Assembly: GCA_021786815.1 (NCBI GenBank)
Contig: JAJYMR010000368.1
Span: forward strand, 1 to 11,733
Origin: Deltaproteobacteria bacterium
GTDB taxonomy: Bacteria > Desulfobacterota > Binatia > Binatales > Binataceae
DNA: 11,733 nucleotides
Direction of reading: 5' to 3'
Part shown: piece by piece, positions 5,580 to 11,733 of the stretch
Numbering within the stretch: position 1 is the stretch's first letter
Layout: every line of letters starts with the position of its first letter
Program-made: the position numbers and the translations under genes
The notes under the pieces: generated by a model
Databases searched by the model: none
Told to the model about the DNA's origin: nothing
Seen by the model: the letters and a program-made list of their open reading frames with translations, nothing else

Positions 5580-7037
5580 CTAGGGCTGCGACTGGGTAAT
5601 CCGGTAAACCGTAACCATCGCGCCGTGCGCGACGAGTTGCGAGTGGAACCTGGAGGAGTCCGGCAGTTCCTCGCGCGCGTAACGCGGAGTTTTCCACGAA
5701 ACGAGCCATCCGCCGCCGGCTGACGCGACTTCCTGCGCGATTTTGGCGCGCGCCGCCTCCGCGTCGTAGGCCGGTACCAGGACCCGCGGATTCGGGCCGT
5801 GAAAATAATAGTTGAACGGAACAGTGTAATAGCCTTGCGGAAATCCGCTGTTCGGGATCGCTTCGGGCGAGATGAAGCCCGCTTCGAAAAATACCGGCTG
5901 CGAAGCCTCGGCGGCGCTTGCCACTTGAGCGGCGACTTGCGCCCACGGCTGGGCCTTCGACGCCTCCAGCGGCAGCAGGCTCAGGAATATCCCCACCAAT
6001 GCCACCACGGCCAGGTTGCGAAAGCGCGGGCTTAGATGCGCGAGACCGCCCGCGAGCAGGATCGCGAGCATCGCGAAACACGGCATCAGGTAGCGCGGAT
6101 GTATCAGCGGCCGAAGCACGATCGAACCGGTGTAAAACGCCGCGAAAGGGAGCAGCGCCAGCGCCGCGCACCATCTGACCGGCTCCAGTTCGTCATCCTC
6201 GCGATTCCGGCTCACGAGGAACCATAGACCCAGGCATAGCGCAAGCCCGAGCGCGAGCGCCTTGACCGTGTTCGAGTAATGAACCGGAGTGCCGATCCAA
6301 TCGAGCCAGTGGCCGTAAACCAGCGTGTCGCTGAGCGACAGGAACACCGGCGTGAACGGCGCGAACAGGACAAGCGCGATTCCGATCGCTATCCACGGCG
6401 CGGCGGCGCGCCGGCCGCGCAACCAGTCGCGCGCCAGCATCCCGAACTCGGTCGCGACAAGCACCACGCCGGCCAGATGCGTGTACAGCATCAGGCCGCC
6501 CAACACGCCGCATCCCGCAACCCGTCCCCGCGTAGGCCGCTTTCGCACCCGCCACAGCATCAGGAACTGCGCGAGCGCGACCGCGGCGAACAGCGTATAG
6601 GTGCGTGCCCGCTCGGCCATGATGTACGTGACCGGATTGAACGCCCACAGCGCCGAGGCGCCGAGCGCGCTCCAATCGTCGAACATCTCCCGCGCGAGCG
6701 CGAATACCAGGCCTATCGATACAAGCGCGAAGATGGTGGAAAGCGTGCGGATGGCGGTCGGACCGAGTCCGAACAGGAGCGAGTAGTAATGGAGCGCGAT
6801 GTAGTAAATAAGCTCGCGCCCGGGATCGACGTGCGTCGGAATCGCCAGGATCGCGCCCATCCCGGGCATCGCGGCCGCCCACGCGCTGTAAGTCTCGTTG
6901 GCGGCAAGCGAGCCTTTGCCGATTCGAAGCAGGTAGATTGCCGCCGCGGTCGCCAGCGTGCTCGCGAACAGAACCGGGATAAGTCTGCGGCCGCCAACGG
7001 ATTGCGAAGACGCTTGCGCTTCAGCACCGCCCTGCAT
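5580..7037 (-). CDS. GT-C fold membrane glycosyltransferase, GT39/PMT-like
   Basis: This is a polytopic membrane protein of 485 residues resembling bacterial family 39 glycosyltransferases, which move a sugar from a polyprenyl-phosphate donor to a lipid, glycan or protein on the outer face of the membrane. TM1 spans about 18-38, followed by ANETYSAWAA (46-55), where relatives carry an acidic D-E pair in the first loop. DPGRELIYYIALHYY (71-85) sits where many have HPPLYY. AERARTYTLFAAVAL (141-155) and RPLIHPRYLMPCFA (309-322) also fit the family. Residues from about 360 form a soluble, probably extracytoplasmic C-terminal domain. The frame opens at GTG 7040, directly followed by ATG 7037; I prefer the ATG. 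GAGG and GAAGG lie upstream, with imperfect spacing. It is alone on its strand between convergent and divergent neighbours, so the acceptor cannot be inferred. Confidence 0.8.
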   Translation of the reverse strand: MQGGAEAQASSQSVGGRRLIPVLFASTLATAAAIYLLRIGKGSLAANETYSAWAAAMPGMGAILAIPTHVDPGRELIYYIALHYYSLLFGLGPTAIRTLSTIFALVSIGLVFALAREMFDDWSALGASALWAFNPVTYIMAERARTYTLFAAVALAQFLMLWRVRKRPTRGRVAGCGVLGGLMLYTHLAGVVLVATEFGMLARDWLRGRRAAAPWIAIGIALVLFAPFTPVFLSLSDTLVYGHWLDWIGTPVHYSNTVKALALGLALCLGLWFLVSRNREDDELEPVRWCAALALLPFAAFYTGSIVLRPLIHPRYLMPCFAMLAILLAGGLAHLSPRFRNLAVVALVGIFLSLLPLEASKAQPWAQVAAQVASAAEASQPVFFEAGFISPEAIPNSGFPQGYYTVPFNYYFHGPNPRVLVPAYDAEAARAKIAQEVASAGGGWLVSWKTPRYAREELPDSSRFHSQLVAHGAMVTVYRITQSQP

Positions 7038-7074
7038 CACCCTTCACACCTCACCCGGCGATATATAGCTGAAA

Positions 7075-7101
7075 GGCAAATCCGAGGGCAGCAGGTTTGC
7101 C
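7075..7101. promoter_or_regulatory. Inverted repeat in a divergent intergenic region
   Basis: GGCAAA (7075-7080) and TTTGCC (7096-7101) form a six-base inverted repeat with 15 bases between. They lie in the 154-bp region between the glycosyltransferase and MATE starts. TATATA at 7061-7066 (read on the minus strand as a possible -10) lies beside it, so the repeat would be near the -35 of the glycosyltransferase promoter and could be an operator. A TTGACT at 7152-7157 is a -35-like element toward the MATE gene, but no convincing -10 follows it. Confidence 0.3.
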
Positions 7102-7191
7102 GGCGAATCAAAAAACAGCCACGCGCGCTCGATACAGCCGGCGGCTTGCGCTTGACTGCGGGGCATCGGACTGGCCTAACTGCGATAGCCG

Positions 7192-8583
7192 ATGTCAGAA
7201 TTGTTTGAGCCGGTTGCCGAGCTTTCGGAACAGGCCCGCAGTGCCATGGTGCTGCCGCCGCTCGAGCGCATGCGCGCCGAGGTGTGGGCGCTCGCGTGGC
7301 CGGTGATACTGTCGTTCGCCCTCGATTCCATCCTTGGCCTCGCCGCGATGCTGATGGTGGGGCGGCTGGGCGCGGAAGCGGTCGGAGCGGTGGGGCTCGC
7401 CACGCAAATCCTCGGCGCGGTGCGCGCGGGAATCGCGGCGGTCGGCACCGGCGCCGTGGCGCTGGTCGCGCGCTTTATCGGAGCCGGCGATCACGACAAC
7501 GCTGAAGAGGCGCTCAAGCAGTCGGTGGTCTGGGGCGTCCTGGTTTCGACCCTGATAGCGATTCCGGTGATCGTGTTTGCAAGGCCCGCGATGACGCTGT
7601 TCCAGGTGAAGGGCGCGATGGCGGACATGGGCGCGCGCTACCTGCAGATCGTGATGGTCTCCGAGCCGTTCACCGGTGTGTTCCTGATGTGCGCGGCCTC
7701 GCTTCGCGGCGCGGGCGATACACGAACGCCGCTCTGGATCGGCGGTATCGTTGACGTGCTCGCGATCTTTCTGAATTACGTGCTGATCTTCGGCAGACTT
7801 GGGCTTCCCGCGATGGGCGTGGACGGTTCGGCGGTCGCAACGCTTATCGCCTACGTGGTCGGCGGCGTGGTCTTCTTTTGGGCGCTGGCGATGCCCGGGA
7901 TGGTCCTGAATTTCCGATGGGAGCGGCTCTGGCCGCGCGTCGATCTCGGCAGGCGTATCCTGAAGGTCGGCTATCCGGCCGCTATCGAGCAGCTCGTAAT
8001 CCAGTTGGGCTTCGTCGCCTACGTCGCATTCATCGCAAGCTACGGCGACAAGGAGGTCGCGGCCTACTTCATCGGGGTGCGAATCCTCGCGCTCTCGTTT
8101 CTGCCGGGATTCGGCTTTTCGGCCGCCGCCGCGACTCTTGTCGGGCAGGGGCTTGGCGCGCGCCATTCGGAATTCTCGCGCAAGGCGGGATGGGAAGCGG
8201 TGCGGATGGCGATCGCGATGATGACGGCGATGGGAATCGTGATTTTCATCTTCGCGCGCCATATCGCCGGACTGTTCATCGACGACCGGCTGGTGATCGC
8301 CTACACGGTCGAGTTCATGTACGCGCTCGCCGCCGCGCAGCCGCTGATGGCGATGGATTGGACGTTCACCGGAGCGCTGCGTGGCGCGGGCGACTCGCGG
8401 TTTCCGCTGTATGCGTCGCTGGCGGGATTTTACGGGCTAAGGCTCCTGCTCACGATTATTATCTGGCACCGCTCGGGTTCGATCCTTCTCATCTGGTGGT
8501 CGCTGCTCGCCGATTATATCGTGCGCGCGACTCTCAAGACCGCCCGCTTTTACTCCGGACGCTGGCAAGCCGTCGATGTCTGA
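7192..8583 (+). CDS. MATE-family multidrug/metabolite efflux transporter
   Basis: This inner-membrane antiporter of 463 residues is expected to expel organic cations or other metabolites using a proton or sodium gradient. About twelve hydrophobic segments form two homologous halves. Matching motifs mark the halves: SLRGAGDTRTPLWIG (170-184) and ALRGAGDSRFPLYAS (395-409). MLMVGRLGAEAVGAVGLATQ (53-72) follows TM1, and GYPAAIEQLVIQLGF (260-274) opens TM7 as in one MATE branch. TM1 reads LAAMLMVGRLG where most members have VDTxMVGxLG, so the usual TM1 aspartate is alanine (Ala52); Asp45 lies two helical turns earlier. ATG 7192 has no Shine-Dalgarno; ATG 7246 (MVLPPLERMR) is another possible start that keeps all membrane segments. 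No regulator gene adjoins it. Family membership is secure; substrate and coupling ion are unknown. Confidence 0.93.
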   Translation: MSELFEPVAELSEQARSAMVLPPLERMRAEVWALAWPVILSFALDSILGLAAMLMVGRLGAEAVGAVGLATQILGAVRAGIAAVGTGAVALVARFIGAGDHDNAEEALKQSVVWGVLVSTLIAIPVIVFARPAMTLFQVKGAMADMGARYLQIVMVSEPFTGVFLMCAASLRGAGDTRTPLWIGGIVDVLAIFLNYVLIFGRLGLPAMGVDGSAVATLIAYVVGGVVFFWALAMPGMVLNFRWERLWPRVDLGRRILKVGYPAAIEQLVIQLGFVAYVAFIASYGDKEVAAYFIGVRILALSFLPGFGFSAAAATLVGQGLGARHSEFSRKAGWEAVRMAIAMMTAMGIVIFIFARHIAGLFIDDRLVIAYTVEFMYALAAAQPLMAMDWTFTGALRGAGDSRFPLYASLAGFYGLRLLLTIIIWHRSGSILLIWWSLLADYIVRATLKTARFYSGRWQAVDV

Positions 8584-8670
8584 GTGCCGCGCGCCGGCTA
8601 TGAGGCCGCGCTCGAGGCGCCGACGCCCGCTTTACGCGCCCCCGCCGTCCGCGCAATCCTTTAGTCCGCC

Positions 8671-10845
8671 GTGGCAGAGATACAGCAGGCCGAAGAACTG
8701 ATCGAGGGAACCCTCGACCACGTGCTCTACGTCAACGACGAAAGCGGCTACTCGGTCGCGATCGTCGAATGCGAAGACGCGGGCGGGGCGCGCAGGCGCG
8801 TCACCGTGGTGGGCAACCTGGCGGGAATCGAGGTCGGCGCGGGAATCCGCGCGCGCGGCCGTATCGAGAAGCATCCGCGCTACGGCGAGCAGTTCCGAGT
8901 AACCGATTTCGAAACGCTGCGTCCGGCGGGCGTGGCCGCAATCGAGCGCTATCTCGTCTCGGAGATAAAAGGCGTCGGACCGGCGCTCGCCCGGCGTATA
9001 GTCGAGCACTTCGGCGAAGAGCTTGGCCGCGTGCTGGACGACAATCCCGAACGGGTGCGCGAAGTGCACGGACTCGGTCCCGTGGTCGCAAGCCGGATCG
9101 TCGCCGCATGGCGCGATTCGTCCGGCCTTCGCGAGCTGACGGTCTTCCTTCGCGGTCATGGAATCGGCGCGGCCTACGCGCGGCGAATCCACAAGATCTA
9201 CGGCAAGGACTCGCTCGAAGTCGTGCGCCGCGACCCGTACGTCCTGGCGCGCACCGTCCACGGTATCGGCTTTCGCACGGCTGACGCGGTGGCAGAGAAG
9301 CTCGGTATCCCGCGCAACTCGATCCAACGCGCCCGCGCCGCGATTCTTTTCCTGCTCGAACGGATGGCCGAAGAGGGGCACGTTTACGTGCCGTTTGCGT
9401 ATCTGGAAAACCAGTTCCGCGACGGCCTCGAGATGGACGTCGAGCTTGCATCCCAGGCCGTCGACGAACTTCGCGAAAGCGGCGAAGTGCTCGCCGAGCC
9501 GGCCGCCGAAGAGCATCTGGCCGTTTACCTAAAGCGCCTGCACGAGGCGGAACTCGGCGTTGCCTCGCGCCTCAAGGAGTTGAGCAGAGGCCGTCCGGCC
9601 GGACGCGCCGTCGTCGAGCGGGCGCTTTCGGCGGGAGAGCGGGCGAGCGGCGTCGAGCTTTCCGGCGAGCAGCGCAGGGCACTTCGATGCGCGCTCGAAA
9701 GCAAGGTGACCGTTATCACCGGCGGTCCCGGAACCGGCAAGACGACGCTGCTCAAGTCTCTTGTCGCGGCTCTCGGCGCGGCGGGGATTAAACCCGCGCT
9801 CGCGGCGCCGACCGGCCGCGCCGCACGGCGGCTCGAAGAGTCATGCGGCCGCGAGGCCAAAACCATCCATCGCCTGCTCGAATACTCGCCCGAGACGGGA
9901 GGCTTCGTGCGCGGTCCCGAATTCCCGCTCAGAAGCAATTACGTGATCGTCGATGAAGCCTCGATGATGGATGTGGAGTTGGCGGCAAGCCTGCTCGCGG
10001 CGATGATGCCGGAATCGTCGCTGCTCTTGGTCGGAGACCGCGATCAGTTGCCTTCGGTCGGCCCCGGAAGCGTGCTCAAGGACATTATCGTGTCGGGACT
10101 GGTGCCGGTGGTCGAGCTTCGCGAGGTGTATCGCCAGGCGCGCGAGAGCACGATCGTCTCGAACGCCCATCGCCTGAACCGCGGCGAGTTTCCCGACGTC
10201 AGCAATCGCCCCGACGGCGATTTTTTCTTCTTCGAGCGGACCGCGCCGGAGGACGTGCTTCAGACCGTCAAGCAATTGGTTCAGAACCGGCTGGTGGGAC
10301 GCTTCGGAATTCGCGACCCGGGCGATATCCAGGTGCTGACGCCGATGAACCGCGGGCCGCTCGGAACGCACGCGCTCAACCAGGAGCTTCAGCGCCTGCT
10401 GAACCCGGTCGGACGCGAAATCCGCGCCGGCGATCGCGTCTTCCGCGAGGGCGATCGCGTCATCCAGTTGCGCAACGACTACGAGCGGATGGTCTTCAAC
10501 GGCTCAATCGGGCGCGTGCTCACGATCGACTCGGAGCGCGGGCGGATGACGGTCGCATTCGAGGATACGCACGCCGACTACGATCTCTCGGACATGGACG
10601 AACTTGCGCTCGGCTATGCGATCTCGGTGCACAAGAGTCAGGGGAGCCAGTATGCCGCGGTCGTGATGCCGATTCATTCGACGCACTACCTGATGCTTCG
10701 GCGAAACCTGCTCTACACGGCAATCACGCGGGCCGAACGGGTATGCGTGCTGGTAGGAACGCGAAGCGCGCTCCAGCAGGCGGTCAGGAACGCGGACGAA
10801 AGGCGCCGCTTCAGCCGTCTCGCCGAACGCCTCCACGTCGGCTAA
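8671..10845 (+). CDS. recD2: RecD2-type SF1B DNA helicase
   Basis: This 724-residue ATP-driven 5'-3' DNA helicase is of the RecD2 type, found without RecBC and linked to DNA repair and replication-fork maintenance. The N-terminal OB-like part (10-85) and helix-hairpin-helix segments (IKGVGPALARRI 99-110, VHGLGPVVASRIV 132-144, VHGIGFRTADAVAEKLG 196-212) precede the motor. Walker A is GGPGTGKTT (351-359, Lys357), Walker B VIVDEAS (425-431), motif III GDRDQLPSVGPG (455-466), motif IV REVYRQ (484-489), motif V ALGYAISVHKSQGSQY (646-661) and motif VI LYTAITRAER (681-690). All catalytic motifs look intact and length is normal. The start is GTG 8671: an in-frame TAG at 8662-8664 excludes anything upstream, and the next Met is far inside. 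There is no Shine-Dalgarno. It begins 87 bp after the MATE stop and may share its transcript. Confidence 0.96.
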   Translation: MAEIQQAEELIEGTLDHVLYVNDESGYSVAIVECEDAGGARRRVTVVGNLAGIEVGAGIRARGRIEKHPRYGEQFRVTDFETLRPAGVAAIERYLVSEIKGVGPALARRIVEHFGEELGRVLDDNPERVREVHGLGPVVASRIVAAWRDSSGLRELTVFLRGHGIGAAYARRIHKIYGKDSLEVVRRDPYVLARTVHGIGFRTADAVAEKLGIPRNSIQRARAAILFLLERMAEEGHVYVPFAYLENQFRDGLEMDVELASQAVDELRESGEVLAEPAAEEHLAVYLKRLHEAELGVASRLKELSRGRPAGRAVVERALSAGERASGVELSGEQRRALRCALESKVTVITGGPGTGKTTLLKSLVAALGAAGIKPALAAPTGRAARRLEESCGREAKTIHRLLEYSPETGGFVRGPEFPLRSNYVIVDEASMMDVELAASLLAAMMPESSLLLVGDRDQLPSVGPGSVLKDIIVSGLVPVVELREVYRQARESTIVSNAHRLNRGEFPDVSNRPDGDFFFFERTAPEDVLQTVKQLVQNRLVGRFGIRDPGDIQVLTPMNRGPLGTHALNQELQRLLNPVGREIRAGDRVFREGDRVIQLRNDYERMVFNGSIGRVLTIDSERGRMTVAFEDTHADYDLSDMDELALGYAISVHKSQGSQYAAVVMPIHSTHYLMLRRNLLYTAITRAERVCVLVGTRSALQQAVRNADERRRFSRLAERLHVG

Positions 10846-10951
10846 GTTTGATTCCGACATAGTTTGCGACCTACTTCGGCAATGCCGTCGAGTTCATCGT
10901 CAGCTCTCAACCGCGAACAAGCCAGGGTGGGCGCAGCAATGTTGCTCTCAA

Positions 10952-11593
10952 TCAAATCGTTGCGACCGGGTGCGTCAGTTTGACGATCGAGACGCCCGCC
11001 ATGAGCAGGATGCCGATCAGGACGAACACGGCGAAAATGAGCACGATTATCGAGCCGAGCGCGCGCCAGGCCGAGAAACGATGCACCTCGCCGAGGCATT
11101 TGAGCGTGATCACGAACGACCAGATGCCGAGCACCAACTGAAGCAGTTCGAGGCCGGTTCCCCGCCGTGGTACCGCCGGCCCAGCCGGACCAATCGGTCC
11201 CGCAATCCCCGCGACGACTGCGAGGATCCCGAATGCGACCGCGACGATCGTGGGAATCTCGCTCCATGCGAGCGCGGCCCGCACCTCGGCGTAACTGGCA
11301 GTCCCGCCAAGCAACGCGCCCGTCCATTTGAGCAGGAATCCGTTTACGTAGATCGCGACGATCCCCAGGACGGCGCCGACTCCGACCGAAACCGCGACGA
11401 ACATCGGCCAGGCGCCCGCGGGATGAGCCGGCATCTCGATCCATCGCGACTCCAACGCGGACAACGCTCCCGCCAACGCGGCGATAAGCAGCGCGCCGTA
11501 GGATGGGTCGCGGTCAACGATTTCCCGTATCGTGCGGCGCGGCTCAGTCCAGATTGTTACCCAGGGAGCGTCGAACGCCGAGTTTGGAGCCAT
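10952..11593 (-). CDS. Yip1-domain (DUF1282-like) integral membrane protein
   Basis: This small inner-membrane protein has 213 residues. Features typical of bacterial Yip1-family proteins are an N-terminal amphipathic segment WVTIWTEPRRTIREIV (11-26), then about five hydrophobic segments (roughly 33-48, 62-88, 112-132, 148-166, 178-204). LLKWTGALLGGTASYAEVRA (87-106) followed by ALAWSEIP (107-114) is the family's central signature. A Gly/Pro-rich loop (AGPIGPAGPAVPRRG, 131-145) joins two membrane segments. The cellular role of bacterial members is not established. The start ATG 11593 is well supported by GGGAGGAG five bases upstream. It is convergent with recD2; the 106-bp gap between them holds only very short stems and no clear terminator. 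Confidence 0.85.
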   Translation of the reverse strand: MAPNSAFDAPWVTIWTEPRRTIREIVDRDPSYGALLIAALAGALSALESRWIEMPAHPAGAWPMFVAVSVGVGAVLGIVAIYVNGFLLKWTGALLGGTASYAEVRAALAWSEIPTIVAVAFGILAVVAGIAGPIGPAGPAVPRRGTGLELLQLVLGIWSFVITLKCLGEVHRFSAWRALGSIIVLIFAVFVLIGILLMAGVSIVKLTHPVATI

Positions 11594-11598
11594 CGCTT

Positions 11599-11606
11599 CT
11601 CCTCCC
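11599..11606 (-). promoter_or_regulatory. Strong Shine-Dalgarno of the Yip1-domain gene
   Basis: GGGAGGAG, read on the minus strand, is separated from ATG 11593 by AAGCG, an optimal spacing. It fixes the start and is the cleanest ribosome-binding site in the window. Confidence 0.85.
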
Positions 11607-11616
11607 GTTGGTCCGG

Positions 11617-11645
11617 GTTAATCCAGCGAACCGTAGCATCGTTAA
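11617..11645 (-). promoter_or_regulatory. Weak candidate promoter for the Yip1-domain gene
   Basis: On the minus strand TTAACG (11645-11640, 4 of 6 to the -35 consensus) is followed after 17 bases by ATTAAC (11622-11617, 3 of 6 to the -10 consensus). It lies just upstream of the ribosome-binding site. The two share the word TTAAC, so they might instead be a repeated binding site. The rest of the region to the right edge shows no recognisable gene. Confidence 0.22.
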
Positions 11646-11733
11646 GTTCCGAGTCGATAGCGGGAAGCCAGACCATGACGGGCGTCCGGGATTTCAGGCA
11701 GCCATCCTTGCTCTGACCGTGCGACCAATAGCA

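Noticed and set aside
6279..7208. A 309-codon open frame antisense to the glycosyltransferase, running into the MATE start.
   Set aside because: It is low-complexity Arg/Gln/His-rich sequence, and it would overlap two better-supported genes.
7195..8262. A 355-codon open frame antisense to the MATE gene.
   Set aside because: It is His/Asp/Arg-rich shadow sequence; the MATE repeats on the plus strand are unambiguous.
8632..9516. A 294-codon open frame antisense to recD2.
   Set aside because: No domain is recognisable and it lies over the conserved helix-hairpin-helix region of RecD2.
10846..10951. Short inverted repeats CGGC-aat-GCCG and AGCAA-tg-TTGCT between recD2 and the Yip1 gene as terminators.
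   Set aside because: Stems of four or five pairs with tiny loops and no T run are not convincing.
11557..11733. A minus-strand frame open from the right edge for about 59 codons, ending inside the Yip1 gene start.
   Set aside because: The translation has no family look, it overlaps a well-supported start with its own Shine-Dalgarno, and a run of this length is not unusual by chance.

Overview
The window looks like a stretch of ordinary chromosome from a GC-rich bacterium (very roughly 60-65% G+C by eye). There is no sign of a phage, plasmid, transposon or CRISPR array. A two-subunit glycine decarboxylase (gcvPA-type), a long KimA-like APC permease with a cytosolic tail, and a RecD2 helicase fit uncultured soil or sediment lineages such as Desulfobacterota/Binatota-like or Acidobacteria-like groups. 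That placement is an inference from gene content and is weak.

Layout. (1) 1-2324, minus strand: gcvPA, cut by the left edge, preceded by gcvT; together they form part of a glycine cleavage operon. (2) 2425/2479-3381, plus strand: folD, divergent from gcvT. (3) 3476-5536, plus strand: a 686-residue KimA-like permease behind an AT-rich leader with a T8 tract and a duplicated CTTGCAATT motif. (4) 5580-7037, minus strand: a GT-C (GT39-like) membrane glycosyltransferase, convergent with the permease. (5) 7192-8583, plus strand: a MATE-family efflux protein, divergent from the glycosyltransferase. (6) 8671-10845, plus strand: recD2, starting at GTG. (7) 10952-11593, minus strand: a small Yip1-domain membrane protein with a strong Shine-Dalgarno sequence. 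No stretch of 300 bases lacks a gene; the gaps are 43 to about 154 bp.

How the genes fit together. The glycine cleavage system makes 5,10-methylene-tetrahydrofolate, the substrate of FolD, so the left third is a one-carbon metabolism module read from a shared divergent intergenic region. The remaining genes (permease, glycosyltransferase, MATE, RecD2, Yip1) have no evident common pathway and are mostly single transcription units. I did not find a new multi-gene system. The points most worth following up are a MATE protein that lacks the usual TM1 aspartate, a FolD with altered signature motifs, a permease whose ion-site residues resemble those of KimA, and several small palindromic or hairpin elements in the gaps. 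Long antisense open frames lie over most genes; I read them as GC-driven shadows.
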